A DNA stretch of 24,678 nucleotides from VFKU01 sp964620045 (GCA_964620045.1 CAZUJL010000042.1:1-24678); one strand, 5' to 3'; positions 1-8,497 are shown, counted from the stretch's first letter. A program made the numbers and translations. The notes: generated from the sequence alone by a model not told the origin.

Positions 1-980
1 AACAGGTCGTCCTGCGTAACGTCCAGCACCACGGGCGCGGGCGGCTTGCTGATGAACTGCCGCACCTCTTCGCTGAAGTACGGTGCCGCGAAACGGTTCG
101 GCGCCCAGGCCGCCTGCCGTTCGACCGGCATCGCGGCACGTTCCGCGGGTGTAATCACGGATTCGTCCAACGACTCCGCGACCGCGGCGTCGCGCTCCGC
201 AGCCGTAATAAAGCCGTGCTCGAACATCTGCGCGAGCACGATGTCGCGCCGCTTGCGTGCATTGTCCGGATTGCGAAAGGGCTCGTTGTTATTGGGGGAA
301 CGCGTGAGGCCCGCGAGCATGGCCGCTTCGCCCAGTGTTACGTCCGAGATGTTTTTCAGAAAATATTGCTGCGCGGCGGACTGCACGCCGTTCGCGCTGA
401 TGCCGAGGAAAATCTGGTTCAGGTACATCTCCAGAATTTCGTCTTTGGTGAATCGACGTTCCAACTGCAGCGCCACGAGCATCTCGCGCAATTTGCGATC
501 GAGCGTGGCTTCCTTGGAAATACCGGTGGCTTCCACATTGCGGACCATCTGCTGCGTGATCGTGCTCGCACCGCGCAAGTGGTTCGTGCGCAGGAAATCG
601 AGTACGACGGAGATGTACGCAATCGGGCGCACGCCGCGATGTTCATAGAACGTGTGGTCTTCCGTCGCGATGAACGCCTTCTGCACGTGCAGCGGAATCT
701 GATTCAGGCTGACGACCTGGCGCGTCTCGCGCGCGAACTCGCCCAGCCGCACGCCGTCCTCGGAATACACGCGGCTGCCGGTTTTGGGGCGGAATTCGTC
801 GAGCGTGGCGACCGACTTCTCCGCGTCCTGCAGCATGTAGATGAACACGCCCAGCCCCGCGCCCCAGAAGGCGGCAAGGCCAATGGTGATCAGGAAAAAC
901 AGGCCGCCGCAGCCGCGCGGCTCGTGCCCCGGCTCGGATGCGTCGGACATGAAACTATCGTCGGATCTGGAATCAAACAT
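1..980 (-). CDS. Penicillin-binding protein 1A (class A), N-terminal part; gene runs off the window
   Basis: Class A penicillin-binding proteins polymerise lipid II into glycan strands (glycosyltransferase family 51 domain) and cross-link them (transpeptidase domain) at the outer face of the inner membrane. The visible 326 residues give a short cytoplasmic tail, one membrane segment (about residues 25-49, after a GCGG stretch) and a glycosyltransferase domain. That domain has EDHTFYEHRGV with the catalytic Glu, RGASTITQQ, and a RKLREMLVALQLE / KDEILEMYLNQIFLG block. All are signature motifs in the expected order. The transpeptidase domain lies beyond position 1. The ATG at 980 is chosen; an in-frame ATG at 950 would remove only ten residues. 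It follows the VanZ-like gene by 26 bases on the same strand and is probably co-transcribed with it. Confidence 0.93.
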   Translation of the reverse strand, partial: MFDSRSDDSFMSDASEPGHEPRGCGGLFFLITIGLAAFWGAGLGVFIYMLQDAEKSVATLDEFRPKTGSRVYSEDGVRLGEFARETRQVVSLNQIPLHVQKAFIATEDHTFYEHRGVRPIAYISVVLDFLRTNHLRGASTITQQMVRNVEATGISKEATLDRKLREMLVALQLERRFTKDEILEMYLNQIFLGISANGVQSAAQQYFLKNISDVTLGEAAMLAGLTRSPNNNEPFRNPDNARKRRDIVLAQMFEHGFITAAERDAAVAESLDESVITPAERAAMPVERQAAWAPNRFAAPYFSEEVRQFISKPPAPVVLDVTQDDL

Positions 981-1006
981 GGCGGTGCGGTCGGTCCCCG
1001 GGGGAT

Positions 1007-1429
1007 TTATCCCTGAACCGGCCGGTCCGGTTGCTCGGCCAAAGCCGGCCGGCGCGCCGTCCACGCGGTGAAAACCCCCGCAAATATGGTAGCCCCGGTG
1101 GCGTCGGCGAGCAAATCCAGCAGGTCGAAGGTGCGGTTGGGCACAAAGAGCTGGTGAATTTCGTCCGACAGGCCATAAAGCACGGCGAAAGCAATCGGCG
1201 TCAGGAGCAGCGTTCGCGGCGGCAGCGTCCGGTCACTCGAGCGCCACAATCCGAGCGCAACGATACTCGCCAGGCCGCCGTAGAGCACACAGTGGACCGC
1301 TTTGTCCGACTGCGGCCAGTCGAGCCAGCGCGGGGGATCGAGGCCCAAATCTGGCTGCGACGACAGAAAGAAAATAAGTGCGCAATACAGGAACGTAAGC
1401 GCGATCCAGGGCCAACGGTATGCGGGCAT
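1007..1429 (-). CDS. VanZ-like integral membrane protein
   Basis: The 140-residue protein matches the VanZ-like family, small membrane proteins named after the teicoplanin-resistance gene vanZ. Their biochemical role is not settled. Seen here: a first membrane segment ending FFLSSQP (residues 20-26), then DKAVHCVLYGG (42-52), and the family signature YGLSDEIHQLFVPNRTFDLLDLLADATG (85-112) with Asp, Glu, His and Arg in or near membrane helices. About four hydrophobic segments are visible. It lies just upstream of the penicillin-binding protein gene on the same strand, which suggests an envelope role by association only. The start at 1429 faces away from the lipase gene across an 80-base divergent gap. 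Confidence 0.85.
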   Translation of the reverse strand: MPAYRWPWIALTFLYCALIFFLSSQPDLGLDPPRWLDWPQSDKAVHCVLYGGLASIVALGLWRSSDRTLPPRTLLLTPIAFAVLYGLSDEIHQLFVPNRTFDLLDLLADATGATIFAGVFTAWTARRPALAEQPDRPVQG

Positions 1430-1509
1430 GGCCGCTCACGATAGCAGGTTTCGCGCGAAACCGGGGAAGCGCGCCGCGCAGTCCAATAGACAGCATGGTG
1501 GGCGAACCA

Positions 1510-2304
1510 ATGAGCAGCAGTGCCGGACTTCGGTTGCGCGCGGACGCGACGCCGCTCGAAAACGCGTACGCGCTCGCGCGCATCGCGCGGTCGGCCTACC
1601 GCGCGGATCCGCTCATCCTCGAGCCGGGGTTGGCCGAAGAATTCCCGCAGCGCATCACGTTTCGCATCGAGCGTCTGTTCGGAATCGCGATCGCGTCAAA
1701 CGAAGACGTCGTGATCGCGTTTCGTGGCACGCATGAAGATAGCGAATGGGTCGAAGCACTGGCCTACGGCCAGACGCGCTGGGCCGGCGGACGCGCGCAC
1801 ACCGGCGTGGCACGGCTGATGGAGGCCATCTGGCCGCAGCTGCTGGCGGCCTCGTATGACACCGATGCCGGCACACGCCGCGTGTGGCTCACGGGCCACA
1901 GCATTGGCGGCGCGGCGGCGCTGCTCGCGGCGTTGCGCCTCGAACACGAAGGCTTCGACGTGCATCAGGTGATGACCTTCGGCGCGCCCGCCGTGATGGA
2001 CGGCGCCGCGATGCGGTGTCTTCGCTGCCGCGTCACGCGCGTGGTGAACAACGAAGACATCGTGCCGGGGATTTCGTGGCCATCGCTGGTCGATTCGTAT
2101 TCACACGCGGGCGATCGCATTCTGCTCACCGCCAGCGGACGCGTCGCCGCGGATCATCACTCCGAGCATCTGGCGCGGCGCATGGATCGCGCGGCCGCGA
2201 TCGGCGAAGGGATTTTGCCAGCCGGACCGCTGCACGATCACCGCATCGAGGCGTATATCGAAAAACTCAAACCGTATGCAGGAGAGAAACCCCGACAGGA
2301 TTAA
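1510..2304 (+). CDS. Class 3 (fungal-type) lipase family protein
   Basis: This 264-residue protein has the alpha/beta-hydrolase layout of class 3 lipases. Residues 66-73 (DVVIAFRG) form the strand and oxyanion region. GHSIGGAAA (129-137) is the nucleophile elbow with Ser131. MTFGAPAV (155-162) is typical of the family. NNEDIVP (180-186) supplies Asp183, and LHDHRIEAY (241-249) supplies the catalytic His, most likely His244. There is no signal peptide, so it is probably cytoplasmic or exported by an unseen route. The ATG at 1510 is preferred because GGTGGG lies six bases upstream; an in-frame ATG at 1495 has no ribosome-binding site. The substrate cannot be told. The stop codon lies inside the left arm of an intergenic inverted repeat. 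Confidence 0.85.
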   Translation: MSSSAGLRLRADATPLENAYALARIARSAYRADPLILEPGLAEEFPQRITFRIERLFGIAIASNEDVVIAFRGTHEDSEWVEALAYGQTRWAGGRAHTGVARLMEAIWPQLLAASYDTDAGTRRVWLTGHSIGGAAALLAALRLEHEGFDVHQVMTFGAPAVMDGAAMRCLRCRVTRVVNNEDIVPGISWPSLVDSYSHAGDRILLTASGRVAADHHSEHLARRMDRAAAIGEGILPAGPLHDHRIEAYIEKLKPYAGEKPRQD

Positions 2305-2369
2305 CATGATTGACAAGATTTTATTTTTTGTATTGCGTTTTTAATCTTGCAAATCCTGTAAATCATGTC
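2294..2369. repeat. AT-rich imperfect inverted repeat between the lipase and HAD genes
   Basis: Two 27-base arms (2294-2320 and 2343-2369) face each other across a T-rich loop. The left arm reads GACAGGATTAACATGATTG..., and the reverse complement of the right arm reads GACATGATTTACAGGATTTG..., with only a few differences. Each arm itself holds two versions of an ACA(G/T)GATT unit. The AT content is far above the surroundings. It could fold into a long hairpin at the end of the lipase transcript, and the left arm covers the lipase stop codon. It resembles short dispersed repeats of many environmental bacteria rather than a standard terminator. Confidence 0.75.
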
Positions 2370-2392
2370 TGTAGGTTGGTACTCTTGCGTGC

Positions 2393-3148
2393 ATGACTGA
2401 AGTACCCATCCGCGCGATCACCTTCGATTTTTGGCGCACCCTGTTTTACGCCAGTTCCCGCAGCAAGGAACGAAAAGCCGAGCGCCTGCGCGTGCTCTGC
2501 GGCCTGCTGGATATGCCCCAGGAACCGCTCGCAGACGCGCTAAAACACGTGTCCAGCGAGTTCCAGCGCGCCCACATTTTCGAGCAGCGCACGCCGCACC
2601 CCAGCACCGCCGCGCCGATGATCGGCGAAAAACTCGGCCGCGCGTTCAGCGCGAGTGAGTGCGCCGCGATCACGGACGCGATCACCGATGCGTTTCTCGT
2701 GCATCCGCCCGAGATGATCCCCGGCGCGATCGATGCCGTGCGCGCCGCGGCCGCGCTCGTGCCGGTGGGACTCATCTCCGATACCGGACTCACGCCCGGC
2801 GTGCGCATGCGCACGCTGCTCGAACGCGAAGGCTTCGCGCCGCACTTCACCTCATTCACGTTCTCCGACGAAGTTGGTGTCGCGAAACCGCAAGCGGCCG
2901 TCTTTCATCACGCCGCGCACGGGCTCGGCGTGAAGGTGCACGAGCTGCTCCACATCGGCGACCTCGAACCGACCGATGTCGCGGGCGCGATCAACGTCGG
3001 CGCATTTCCCGCGCTCTTCGCCGGCGACAACACACGTTACGTTCCCGGCACACGCGCGCGCCGCGTGTTTCATTCTTGGCAAGAATTTATCGACGCGCTT
3101 CCCGCACTCGTGCAGGGATCGATCGCGCCCAAAAGTCGATCGTGCTGA
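2393..3148 (+). CDS. HAD-superfamily hydrolase-like protein lacking the second motif I aspartate
   Basis: The 251-residue protein has the haloacid dehalogenase fold motifs in order. Motif I is FDFWRTL with nucleophile Asp12 and Thr16. Motif II is LISDTG with Ser129, motif III is GVAKPQ with Lys165, and motif IV is HIGDLEPTD with Asp190 and Asp195. A helical cap lies between motifs I and II. In typical HAD phosphatases motif I is DxD, where the second Asp is the general acid/base; here that position is Trp14. This predicts altered or weak phosphatase activity, or a different leaving group. The ATG follows the AT-rich repeat with no clear ribosome-binding site. The substrate is unknown. Confidence 0.82.
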   Translation: MTEVPIRAITFDFWRTLFYASSRSKERKAERLRVLCGLLDMPQEPLADALKHVSSEFQRAHIFEQRTPHPSTAAPMIGEKLGRAFSASECAAITDAITDAFLVHPPEMIPGAIDAVRAAAALVPVGLISDTGLTPGVRMRTLLEREGFAPHFTSFTFSDEVGVAKPQAAVFHHAAHGLGVKVHELLHIGDLEPTDVAGAINVGAFPALFAGDNTRYVPGTRARRVFHSWQEFIDALPALVQGSIAPKSRSC

Positions 3149-3419
3149 GGCACGCGCGGAATCTCTCATTCGACGCGTGTGCGCGAAATTGCCCGTGGCC
3201 ATAAACTTTTGTCGCATAAAGACTTATGGATCTGCGGGATCGCCACAACTACTTCTCAAACCGCGGATTTTTTCTCGGCAAAATCGCTCGCGAGATCTCG
3301 CAAATCAAATATCTATCATTCTCATACAGCACCCCGGTTTTTGTGGGAGTTTCGCGAGGTGATCTCACTTTGCACTCGACAGGCGTGGCGGAAAATTGAT
3401 CGGCGATCACAAAAAGGGC

Positions 3420-3446
3420 TTGACAAACGGCTAAACAAGGTGTAAT
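3420..3446 (+). promoter_or_regulatory. Putative sigma-70-type promoter of the HU gene
   Basis: TTGACA at 3420-3425 is a perfect -35 box. TGTAAT at 3441-3446 matches five of six -10 bases, but the spacer is 15, slightly short. It implies a leader of about 145 bases before the HU start. That leader holds a hairpin with ACGGCCA/TGGCCGT arms at 3507-3526. The rest of 3149-3419 is AT-richer than the genes around it and holds nothing else I can name. Confidence 0.5.
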
Positions 3447-3598
3447 CAAAGGGCCACACGACGGCACTTCGCGCTCTGCTGGCAGCGAAGTTCGTCTATG
3501 GGGCGGACGGCCATGGTGGTGGCCGTGTGCATCGCCGGTATGAGTGGGAACCAGCAAAACACGTTTTCCAATCGAAAACACGCGGAAGGAGAAAGACC

Positions 3599-3886
3599 AT
3601 GGCGGGTAAGCAACTGACCAAGGCCCAGATCATCTCGACTCTGGCCGACAAGAGCAAGCTCAGCAAGAAAGACATCGCGAATGTCATGAACTGCCAAATG
3701 GAATTGGCTTACAAAGAAGCCAAGAACGGCTACGTCGTTCCGGGCATCGGCAAGCTCGTGATCGTCAACCGTAAGGCGCGCAAGGGCCGCAACCCGGCCA
3801 CCGGCGAGACCATCCAGATCCCGGCAAAGCGCGTGCTGAAGTTCCGCGTCGCCAAAGCCGCGAAAGACAGCATTCTCGCGAAGTAA
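3599..3886 (+). CDS. HU/IHF-family nucleoid DNA-binding protein
   Basis: The 95-residue basic protein has the HU/IHF fold: an N-terminal helical dimerisation half (KAQIISTLADKSKLSKKDIANVM, residues 8-30) and the DNA-gripping beta-arm RKGRNPATGETIQIPAK (61-77) with the conserved Arg-Asn-Pro tip. Length and arm are typical of HU-like proteins that bend and compact DNA. The ATG at 3599 is preceded by AAGGAG at 3586-3591 with seven bases between, which settles the start; the reading frame is open further upstream to 3527 but that part is leader. It appears to be a single-gene unit with its own promoter and terminator. Which subfamily (HU or IHF subunit) cannot be decided from this. Confidence 0.93.
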   Translation: MAGKQLTKAQIISTLADKSKLSKKDIANVMNCQMELAYKEAKNGYVVPGIGKLVIVNRKARKGRNPATGETIQIPAKRVLKFRVAKAAKDSILAK

Positions 3887-3934
3887 GTTTTTCAGTCAGG
3901 CGAAGCCAACTGTAGTTCGTTCCGGGGTCGACGG

Positions 3935-3968
3935 GATCGGGGGGTTCTGTCGGCCTCGGTCGTTTTTT
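3935..3968 (+). terminator. Rho-independent terminator after the HU gene
   Basis: GATCGGGG (3935-3942) pairs with CCTCGGTC (3954-3961), allowing two G-U pairs, and is followed by TTTTTT at 3963-3968. It lies about 50 bases after the HU stop and just before the pyrimidine operon promoter. Confidence 0.6.
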
Positions 3969-4001
3969 ATGGGGGCCATAGTTGCGCCCGCGCGGGCCGG
4001 A

Positions 4002-4010
4002 TGGTACAGT
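4002..4010 (+). promoter_or_regulatory. Extended -10 promoter of the pyr operon
   Basis: TGG followed by TACAGT (4005-4010) gives an extended -10 element with four of six core matches. A weak TTGCGC at 3982-3987 sits at a 17-base spacing. Transcription would start near 4017, placing the PyrR-type hairpin at the very 5' end of the leader. This fit with the downstream RNA elements is the main support. Confidence 0.5.
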
Positions 4011-4017
4011 AAAGCCC

Positions 4018-4031
4018 GCACCAGAGAGTGC
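4018..4031 (+). promoter_or_regulatory. PyrR-binding RNA hairpin in the pyr leader
   Basis: GCAC-CAGAGA-GTGC forms a four-pair stem with a hexaloop fitting CNGNGA, the loop sequence characteristic of PyrR binding sites in pyr leaders. It is followed about 30 bases later by an intrinsic terminator, and the first gene downstream is pyrR itself. By analogy with Bacillus-type pyr operons, UMP-bound PyrR would stabilise this hairpin and favour termination. I did not find a clear competing antiterminator stem. Confidence 0.75.
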
Positions 4032-4061
4032 AAATGAAGCCTACACACACGCCAGAATTCG

Positions 4062-4091
4062 AGCCTTCTCCCCTGGGGAGAAGGCTTTTTT
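4062..4091 (+). terminator. Intrinsic terminator (attenuator) in the pyr leader
   Basis: AGCCTTCTCC (4062-4071) pairs perfectly with GGAGAAGGCT (4077-4086) across a five-base loop, followed by a run of six T (4086-4091). It lies between promoter and pyrR, so it must be read through for expression. That is the layout of an attenuator. Confidence 0.85.
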
Positions 4092-4116
4092 ACTAAGGGA
4101 CGCATTGCCGCCGACC

Positions 4117-4683
4117 ATGCCCGACGCCGCCGCCAACACGCCGCCCGCCACGGTGCTCATGTCCGCCGAGGCGATGGCCGATGCTCTCCGGCAGATTGCC
4201 CGCGAAATCATCGACGGCCACGAAGGCGGCGACTTTGTTCTCCTCGGCGTACTGCGCCGCGGACGTCCCCTCGCAGATCGCATCGCGGACGCCATCGAGA
4301 CCATGAGCGGCACACGCCCGCGCGTCGGCTCCCTCGCGACCACGCTCTACCGCGACGACATCCGCTCAGGCAAGGCACCCATGAGCGTGCCCCAGGGCCA
4401 CACGCACTTCGACTTCGACGTCAACGGCGCGCACATCGTGCTCGTGGACGACGTGCTCTACTCCGGCCGCACCGTGCGCGCCGCGCTCGACGAAATCATG
4501 GACTACGGCCGCCCGGCGCGCATTCAGCTTGCGTGCCTCATCGATCGCGGCCTGCGCGAATTGCCCATCCAGGCGGATTACCTCGGCCTGTCAATTTCCA
4601 CGCGCCCGCGCGATCACATCGCCGTGCGCCTCGCGGAAATGGACGGCGAGGACGTAGTGCTGCTCGAACAAGGACCGGCGTAA
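4117..4683 (+). CDS. pyrR: PyrR: pyr operon RNA-binding regulator / uracil phosphoribosyltransferase
   Basis: PyrR is a phosphoribosyltransferase-fold protein that binds pyr mRNA leaders in response to UMP and often also converts uracil and PRPP to UMP. The 188-residue protein shows LLGVLRRGRPLADRIA (42-57), the acidic TTLYRDD (75-81), and the PRPP-binding signature VLVDDVLYSGRTVRAALDE (108-126). It ends with LACLIDRGLRELPIQADYLG (138-157), which is typical of PyrR (commonly RGHRELPI, here Leu for His). Length fits the family (about 180). The ATG at 4117 has AAGGGA 16 bases upstream. An in-frame TTG at 4105 lies four bases from the same motif and could be used. A frame open further upstream crosses the attenuator and is not coding. 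It is first in pyrR-pyrB-pyrC. Confidence 0.92.
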   Translation: MPDAAANTPPATVLMSAEAMADALRQIAREIIDGHEGGDFVLLGVLRRGRPLADRIADAIETMSGTRPRVGSLATTLYRDDIRSGKAPMSVPQGHTHFDFDVNGAHIVLVDDVLYSGRTVRAALDEIMDYGRPARIQLACLIDRGLRELPIQADYLGLSISTRPRDHIAVRLAEMDGEDVVLLEQGPA

Positions 4684-4798
4684 GAAGTGCAGCGGGAAGA
4701 ATGAAGCTTGGAGCAAGAAGTAAGGAGCGTAGGATTAGAAAGTGACCAGCGGCCGGAAGTGAACATCATTGCATGTGTGCACTGTCGGCAAGCGGTCA

Positions 4799-4904
4799 GC
4801 CCCGAAGGGGCGCTCTAAGGTAGCCCAGGGCAGAGCGAACGAAGTGAGCGCCGCCCTGGGTATGGCGCGATAACGAATTGGTAGCCCTGTAAGGGCGATC
4901 TAGG
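4799..4904 (+). repeat. 106-bp three-hairpin interspersed repeat, copy 1
   Basis: The block has three hairpin modules in order: GCCCCGAAGGGGC; TAGCCCAGGGC paired with GCCGCCCTGGGTA around a GAGCGAACGAAGTGAGCG stretch; and AGCCCTGTAAGGGC followed by GATCTAGG. A second copy of the same length lies at 22712-22817 on the other strand. The modules are conserved between copies while the linkers differ. Here it sits between pyrR and pyrB in the direction of transcription. The remainder of the pyrR-pyrB gap (4684-4798) is purine-rich with no recognised element. Confidence 0.9.
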
Positions 4905-4934
4905 GTAGAGGATTAACGCACAAAGGGGCGCGGC

Positions 4935-5927
4935 ATGGCGGAGGTAGCCAACGCGGTGCAATGGACACAGCGACACCTCATCGGCTTGGAAGATTTGAGC
5001 CGCGAGGAAATCGAGCTTATTCTCGATACGGCCCCCCAATTCCTCGCCGTGCAGCAGCGCGAAAGCGGCATCAAGAAAGTGCCGCTGCTGCAGGGCCGGC
5101 TGGTGGTCAACCTCTTCCTCGAGCCCAGTACGCGCACGCGCGTCTCGTTTGAGCTCGCCGCCAAACGCCTCTCCGCCGACACGCTCACCTTCGCCGCGCA
5201 GGCCTCCAGCACGGTCAAGGGCGAGTCCCTACACGACACGCTCGCCAACATCGAGGCCATGCACAGCGACATCGTCGTCATCCGCAGCGGCTTCTCCGGC
5301 GCGCCCGCCATCCTCGCGCGGCGACACCGTTCCCATATCATCAACGCCGGCGACGGCGCGCACGAACACCCGACGCAAGCGCTGCTCGACGCCTTCACGA
5401 TTCGCCAGCACGTCCGCGCGCGGCGCGATGATCCCGGTGCATCACTCGACGGCCTGCGTGTCGCCATCATCGGCGACATCGCCAACAGCCGCGTCGCGCG
5501 CAGCAACATCTGGTGCCTCACGAAACTCGGCGCGCACGTCACCGTCTGCGGCCCGCGCACGCTCATGCCGCCGCACATCGAAAAGATGGGCGTCGCGGTC
5601 ACCAGCGACCTGCGCGAAGCGCTCATCGGCGCGGACGTCGTCTACGCGCTGCGCATCCAGCTCGAGCGCCAGGCCACGGGCGCGTTCCCGAGCCTGCGCG
5701 AATACATCCGCCTGTTCCGCGTCGACAACGACTCGCTGAAAGTCGCGCCGCGCCACGCGCTCATCATGCACCCCGGCCCCATCAACCGCGACATCGAGCT
5801 GGCGGCCGACGTCGCCGATGGCCCGCGCAGCGTCATCCTCGAGCAAGTCAGCAACGGCGTCGCCATCCGCATGGCCGTCATGCACCTGCTCGCCAACCAC
5901 GCCCCCGCCCCGGAGAACACGCAGTGA
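4935..5927 (+). CDS. pyrB: Aspartate carbamoyltransferase catalytic subunit
   Basis: PyrB joins carbamoyl phosphate and L-aspartate to carbamoyl-aspartate, the second step of pyrimidine synthesis, in the cytoplasm. Seen in the 330-residue protein: NLFLEPSTRTR (59-69) for carbamoyl phosphate, the SSTVKGES loop (91-98) that reaches into the neighbouring active site, NAGDGAHEHPTQALLD (137-152), and HPGPINRDIE near residue 280. Length fits catalytic chains of about 300-330 residues. AAGGGG six bases before the ATG supports the start. No regulatory chain gene (pyrI) is nearby, so this is probably an unregulated trimer or a complex with PyrC; the latter is inference. It ends 82 bases before pyrC, with a tandem repeat between. 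Confidence 0.96.
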   Translation: MAEVANAVQWTQRHLIGLEDLSREEIELILDTAPQFLAVQQRESGIKKVPLLQGRLVVNLFLEPSTRTRVSFELAAKRLSADTLTFAAQASSTVKGESLHDTLANIEAMHSDIVVIRSGFSGAPAILARRHRSHIINAGDGAHEHPTQALLDAFTIRQHVRARRDDPGASLDGLRVAIIGDIANSRVARSNIWCLTKLGAHVTVCGPRTLMPPHIEKMGVAVTSDLREALIGADVVYALRIQLERQATGAFPSLREYIRLFRVDNDSLKVAPRHALIMHPGPINRDIELAADVADGPRSVILEQVSNGVAIRMAVMHLLANHAPAPENTQ

Positions 5928-5945
5928 AATCTTTATTCATCGCTT

Positions 5946-5979
5946 GTCCTATAGGTCGTATACGTCCTATAGGTCCTAT
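5946..5979 (+). repeat. Tandem 9-bp repeat with palindromic cores between pyrB and pyrC
   Basis: Three full units TCCTATAGG, TCGTATACG, TCCTATAGG and a partial TCCTATT follow head to tail. Each core (CCTATAGG or CGTATACG) is a perfect 8-base palindrome, and the variant middle unit changes both symmetric positions together. The gap is otherwise pyrimidine-rich, with no clear ribosome-binding site for pyrC. Confidence 0.8.
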
Positions 5980-6009
5980 TGATCTTGCCCCTCCCTCGCC
6001 CCTCGCCTC

Positions 6010-7278
<1,269 letters not shown>

Positions 7279-7285
7279 GCTTGGA

Positions 7286-8446
7286 TCAATTCAGTAGCTG
7301 AGGCAGTAAGGTTCGCGCGATAGCGGTTCCCAATAACGGTGGAACGGCATTTCCTATTTGTTTCGCGACTTCACTGCGATTACCCGCAAAAACGAAGCTA
7401 TCATCAAACGACTGAAGACGCGCACCTTCTCTTGGCGTCAGTGCACGATGTTGTTGAGGATGAATACACCTGTTTGAAGCAGGATGAACAAAATTGACGG
7501 TAATCGTCACTGAAGGAAGATCGGCATCTAATCTCGAATAACATGAACTGAAACCACTAGAAATGAGGTGCTTCGGGATACATGAAATATTTTTCCCGGA
7601 GTGCTTGATGATGTTTAGCATCCTGGTGGAATGTGCAGTGGCACAGTGCCAAGTAAGATTGGGATTGTTTCGTCTTCTAGCTCTTTGGTACTCCGTCATT
7701 GCAGGTCGGTCGTAACTTTCGGCTTGTTGTCCGGCATTCAACGGTGGTAAGTCAGCTATAGCATCATCGACGCTTACTGCATGCATTAATTCGTTTTGCT
7801 CAAACAGGTCTGGTTCGGTGGGCAAGATCATTTTGCGCCGATCTTTAAGCCCAATGGTCGCACCATCGCAATAGTGTGTCGGTTTGGGGAAAACGATACG
7901 GCTACCCTTTTCCACACCAATGTAGATGAGGCGCTCGCGTTTTTGAGGAACTCCGAAATGTGCGCTATTTAATACTCTCCAATCGCACTCATAGCCAAGT
8001 TGTGCAAAGCAATCGTGCAGCGCTGAAAGAGTGGCGCCGTCTTGGTGTGTTGCAAGCCCGACAACGTTTTCGAGCACAAAAGCTTTTGGCCGAAAGAAAT
8101 TCACAAAAGAAGCAAACTCTTCAAAGAGAGTATTCCGAGGGTCATCTTCGTTCGACGACCGAAATGGACGAATAGACGAAAATCCTTGACATGGTGGGCC
8201 GCCAACAATTAAGTCAACCTGCCCCTTTTTCAATTTCAATTGGTTAGAAAGTTCTTGGCGGCGGAGTTTTCTTATGTCTCCAGATAAGGAGAGCGCGCCG
8301 GGGTGGTTCAATTGAAATGTTTCACAAGAGCGTTGCAGTAGATCGATCCCTAAGATCACGTCGCAAATGGCGGAGGATCCGTTGATAAAGCCCTTTGAGA
8401 ATCCGCCCGTTCCACAGAAAAGATCAATTATTCGGAGTTTTTTCAT
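7286..8446 (-). CDS. DNA (cytosine-5)-methyltransferase of a type II restriction-modification system
   Basis: The enzyme transfers a methyl group from SAM to carbon 5 of cytosine in its target site. All hallmark motifs are present: IIDLFCGTGGFS (motif I, 6-17), GGPPCQGFS (motif IV, 82-90, nucleophile Cys86), VLENVVG (motif VI, 124-130), FGVPQKRERLIYIG (motif VIII, 164-177). These are followed by a target-recognition region, HRALTPREGARLQSFDD (motif IX) and QIGNAVPP (motif X, near 363). At 386 residues it is complete. GGGGGTTAAG precedes the ATG at a usable distance. GC content and codon use are clearly lower than in pyrC next door, a sign of recent transfer. The gene diverges from the controller-endonuclease fusion. 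The target sequence cannot be read from this. Confidence 0.95.
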   Translation of the reverse strand: MKKLRIIDLFCGTGGFSKGFINGSSAICDVILGIDLLQRSCETFQLNHPGALSLSGDIRKLRRQELSNQLKLKKGQVDLIVGGPPCQGFSSIRPFRSSNEDDPRNTLFEEFASFVNFFRPKAFVLENVVGLATHQDGATLSALHDCFAQLGYECDWRVLNSAHFGVPQKRERLIYIGVEKGSRIVFPKPTHYCDGATIGLKDRRKMILPTEPDLFEQNELMHAVSVDDAIADLPPLNAGQQAESYDRPAMTEYQRARRRNNPNLTWHCATAHSTRMLNIIKHSGKNISCIPKHLISSGFSSCYSRLDADLPSVTITVNFVHPASNRCIHPQQHRALTPREGARLQSFDDSFVFAGNRSEVAKQIGNAVPPLLGTAIARTLLPQLLN

Positions 8447-8497
8447 CGTACTTAACCCCCGGTGGAGACTTTAGTCTCGTGGAAGACGCTTTGTCAA
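8433..8497 (-). promoter_or_regulatory. Methyltransferase promoter overlapping a palindromic operator
   Basis: On the minus strand TTGACA (8497-8492) is a perfect -35 box. TAAAGT lies 18 bases downstream and forms the middle of the GAGACTAAAGTCTC palindrome (8478-8465). A protein bound there would cover the -10 box and repress the methyltransferase. Confidence 0.6.
8465..8495. promoter_or_regulatory. Candidate C-box operator of the restriction-modification system
   Basis: GAGACT-TT-AGTCTC (8465-8478) is a perfect inverted repeat holding GACT and AGTC, the half-sites typical of C-boxes bound by restriction-modification controller proteins. It is followed by GTGG and a weaker GAC/GTC site at 8485-8495, centred about 19 bases away, like the paired operators of known C-boxes. 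Confidence 0.6.

Noticed and set aside
3982..4116. 45-codon N-terminal extension of PyrR
   Set aside because: It covers the promoter, PyrR hairpin and intrinsic terminator, has no family similarity, and would start before the likely transcription start.
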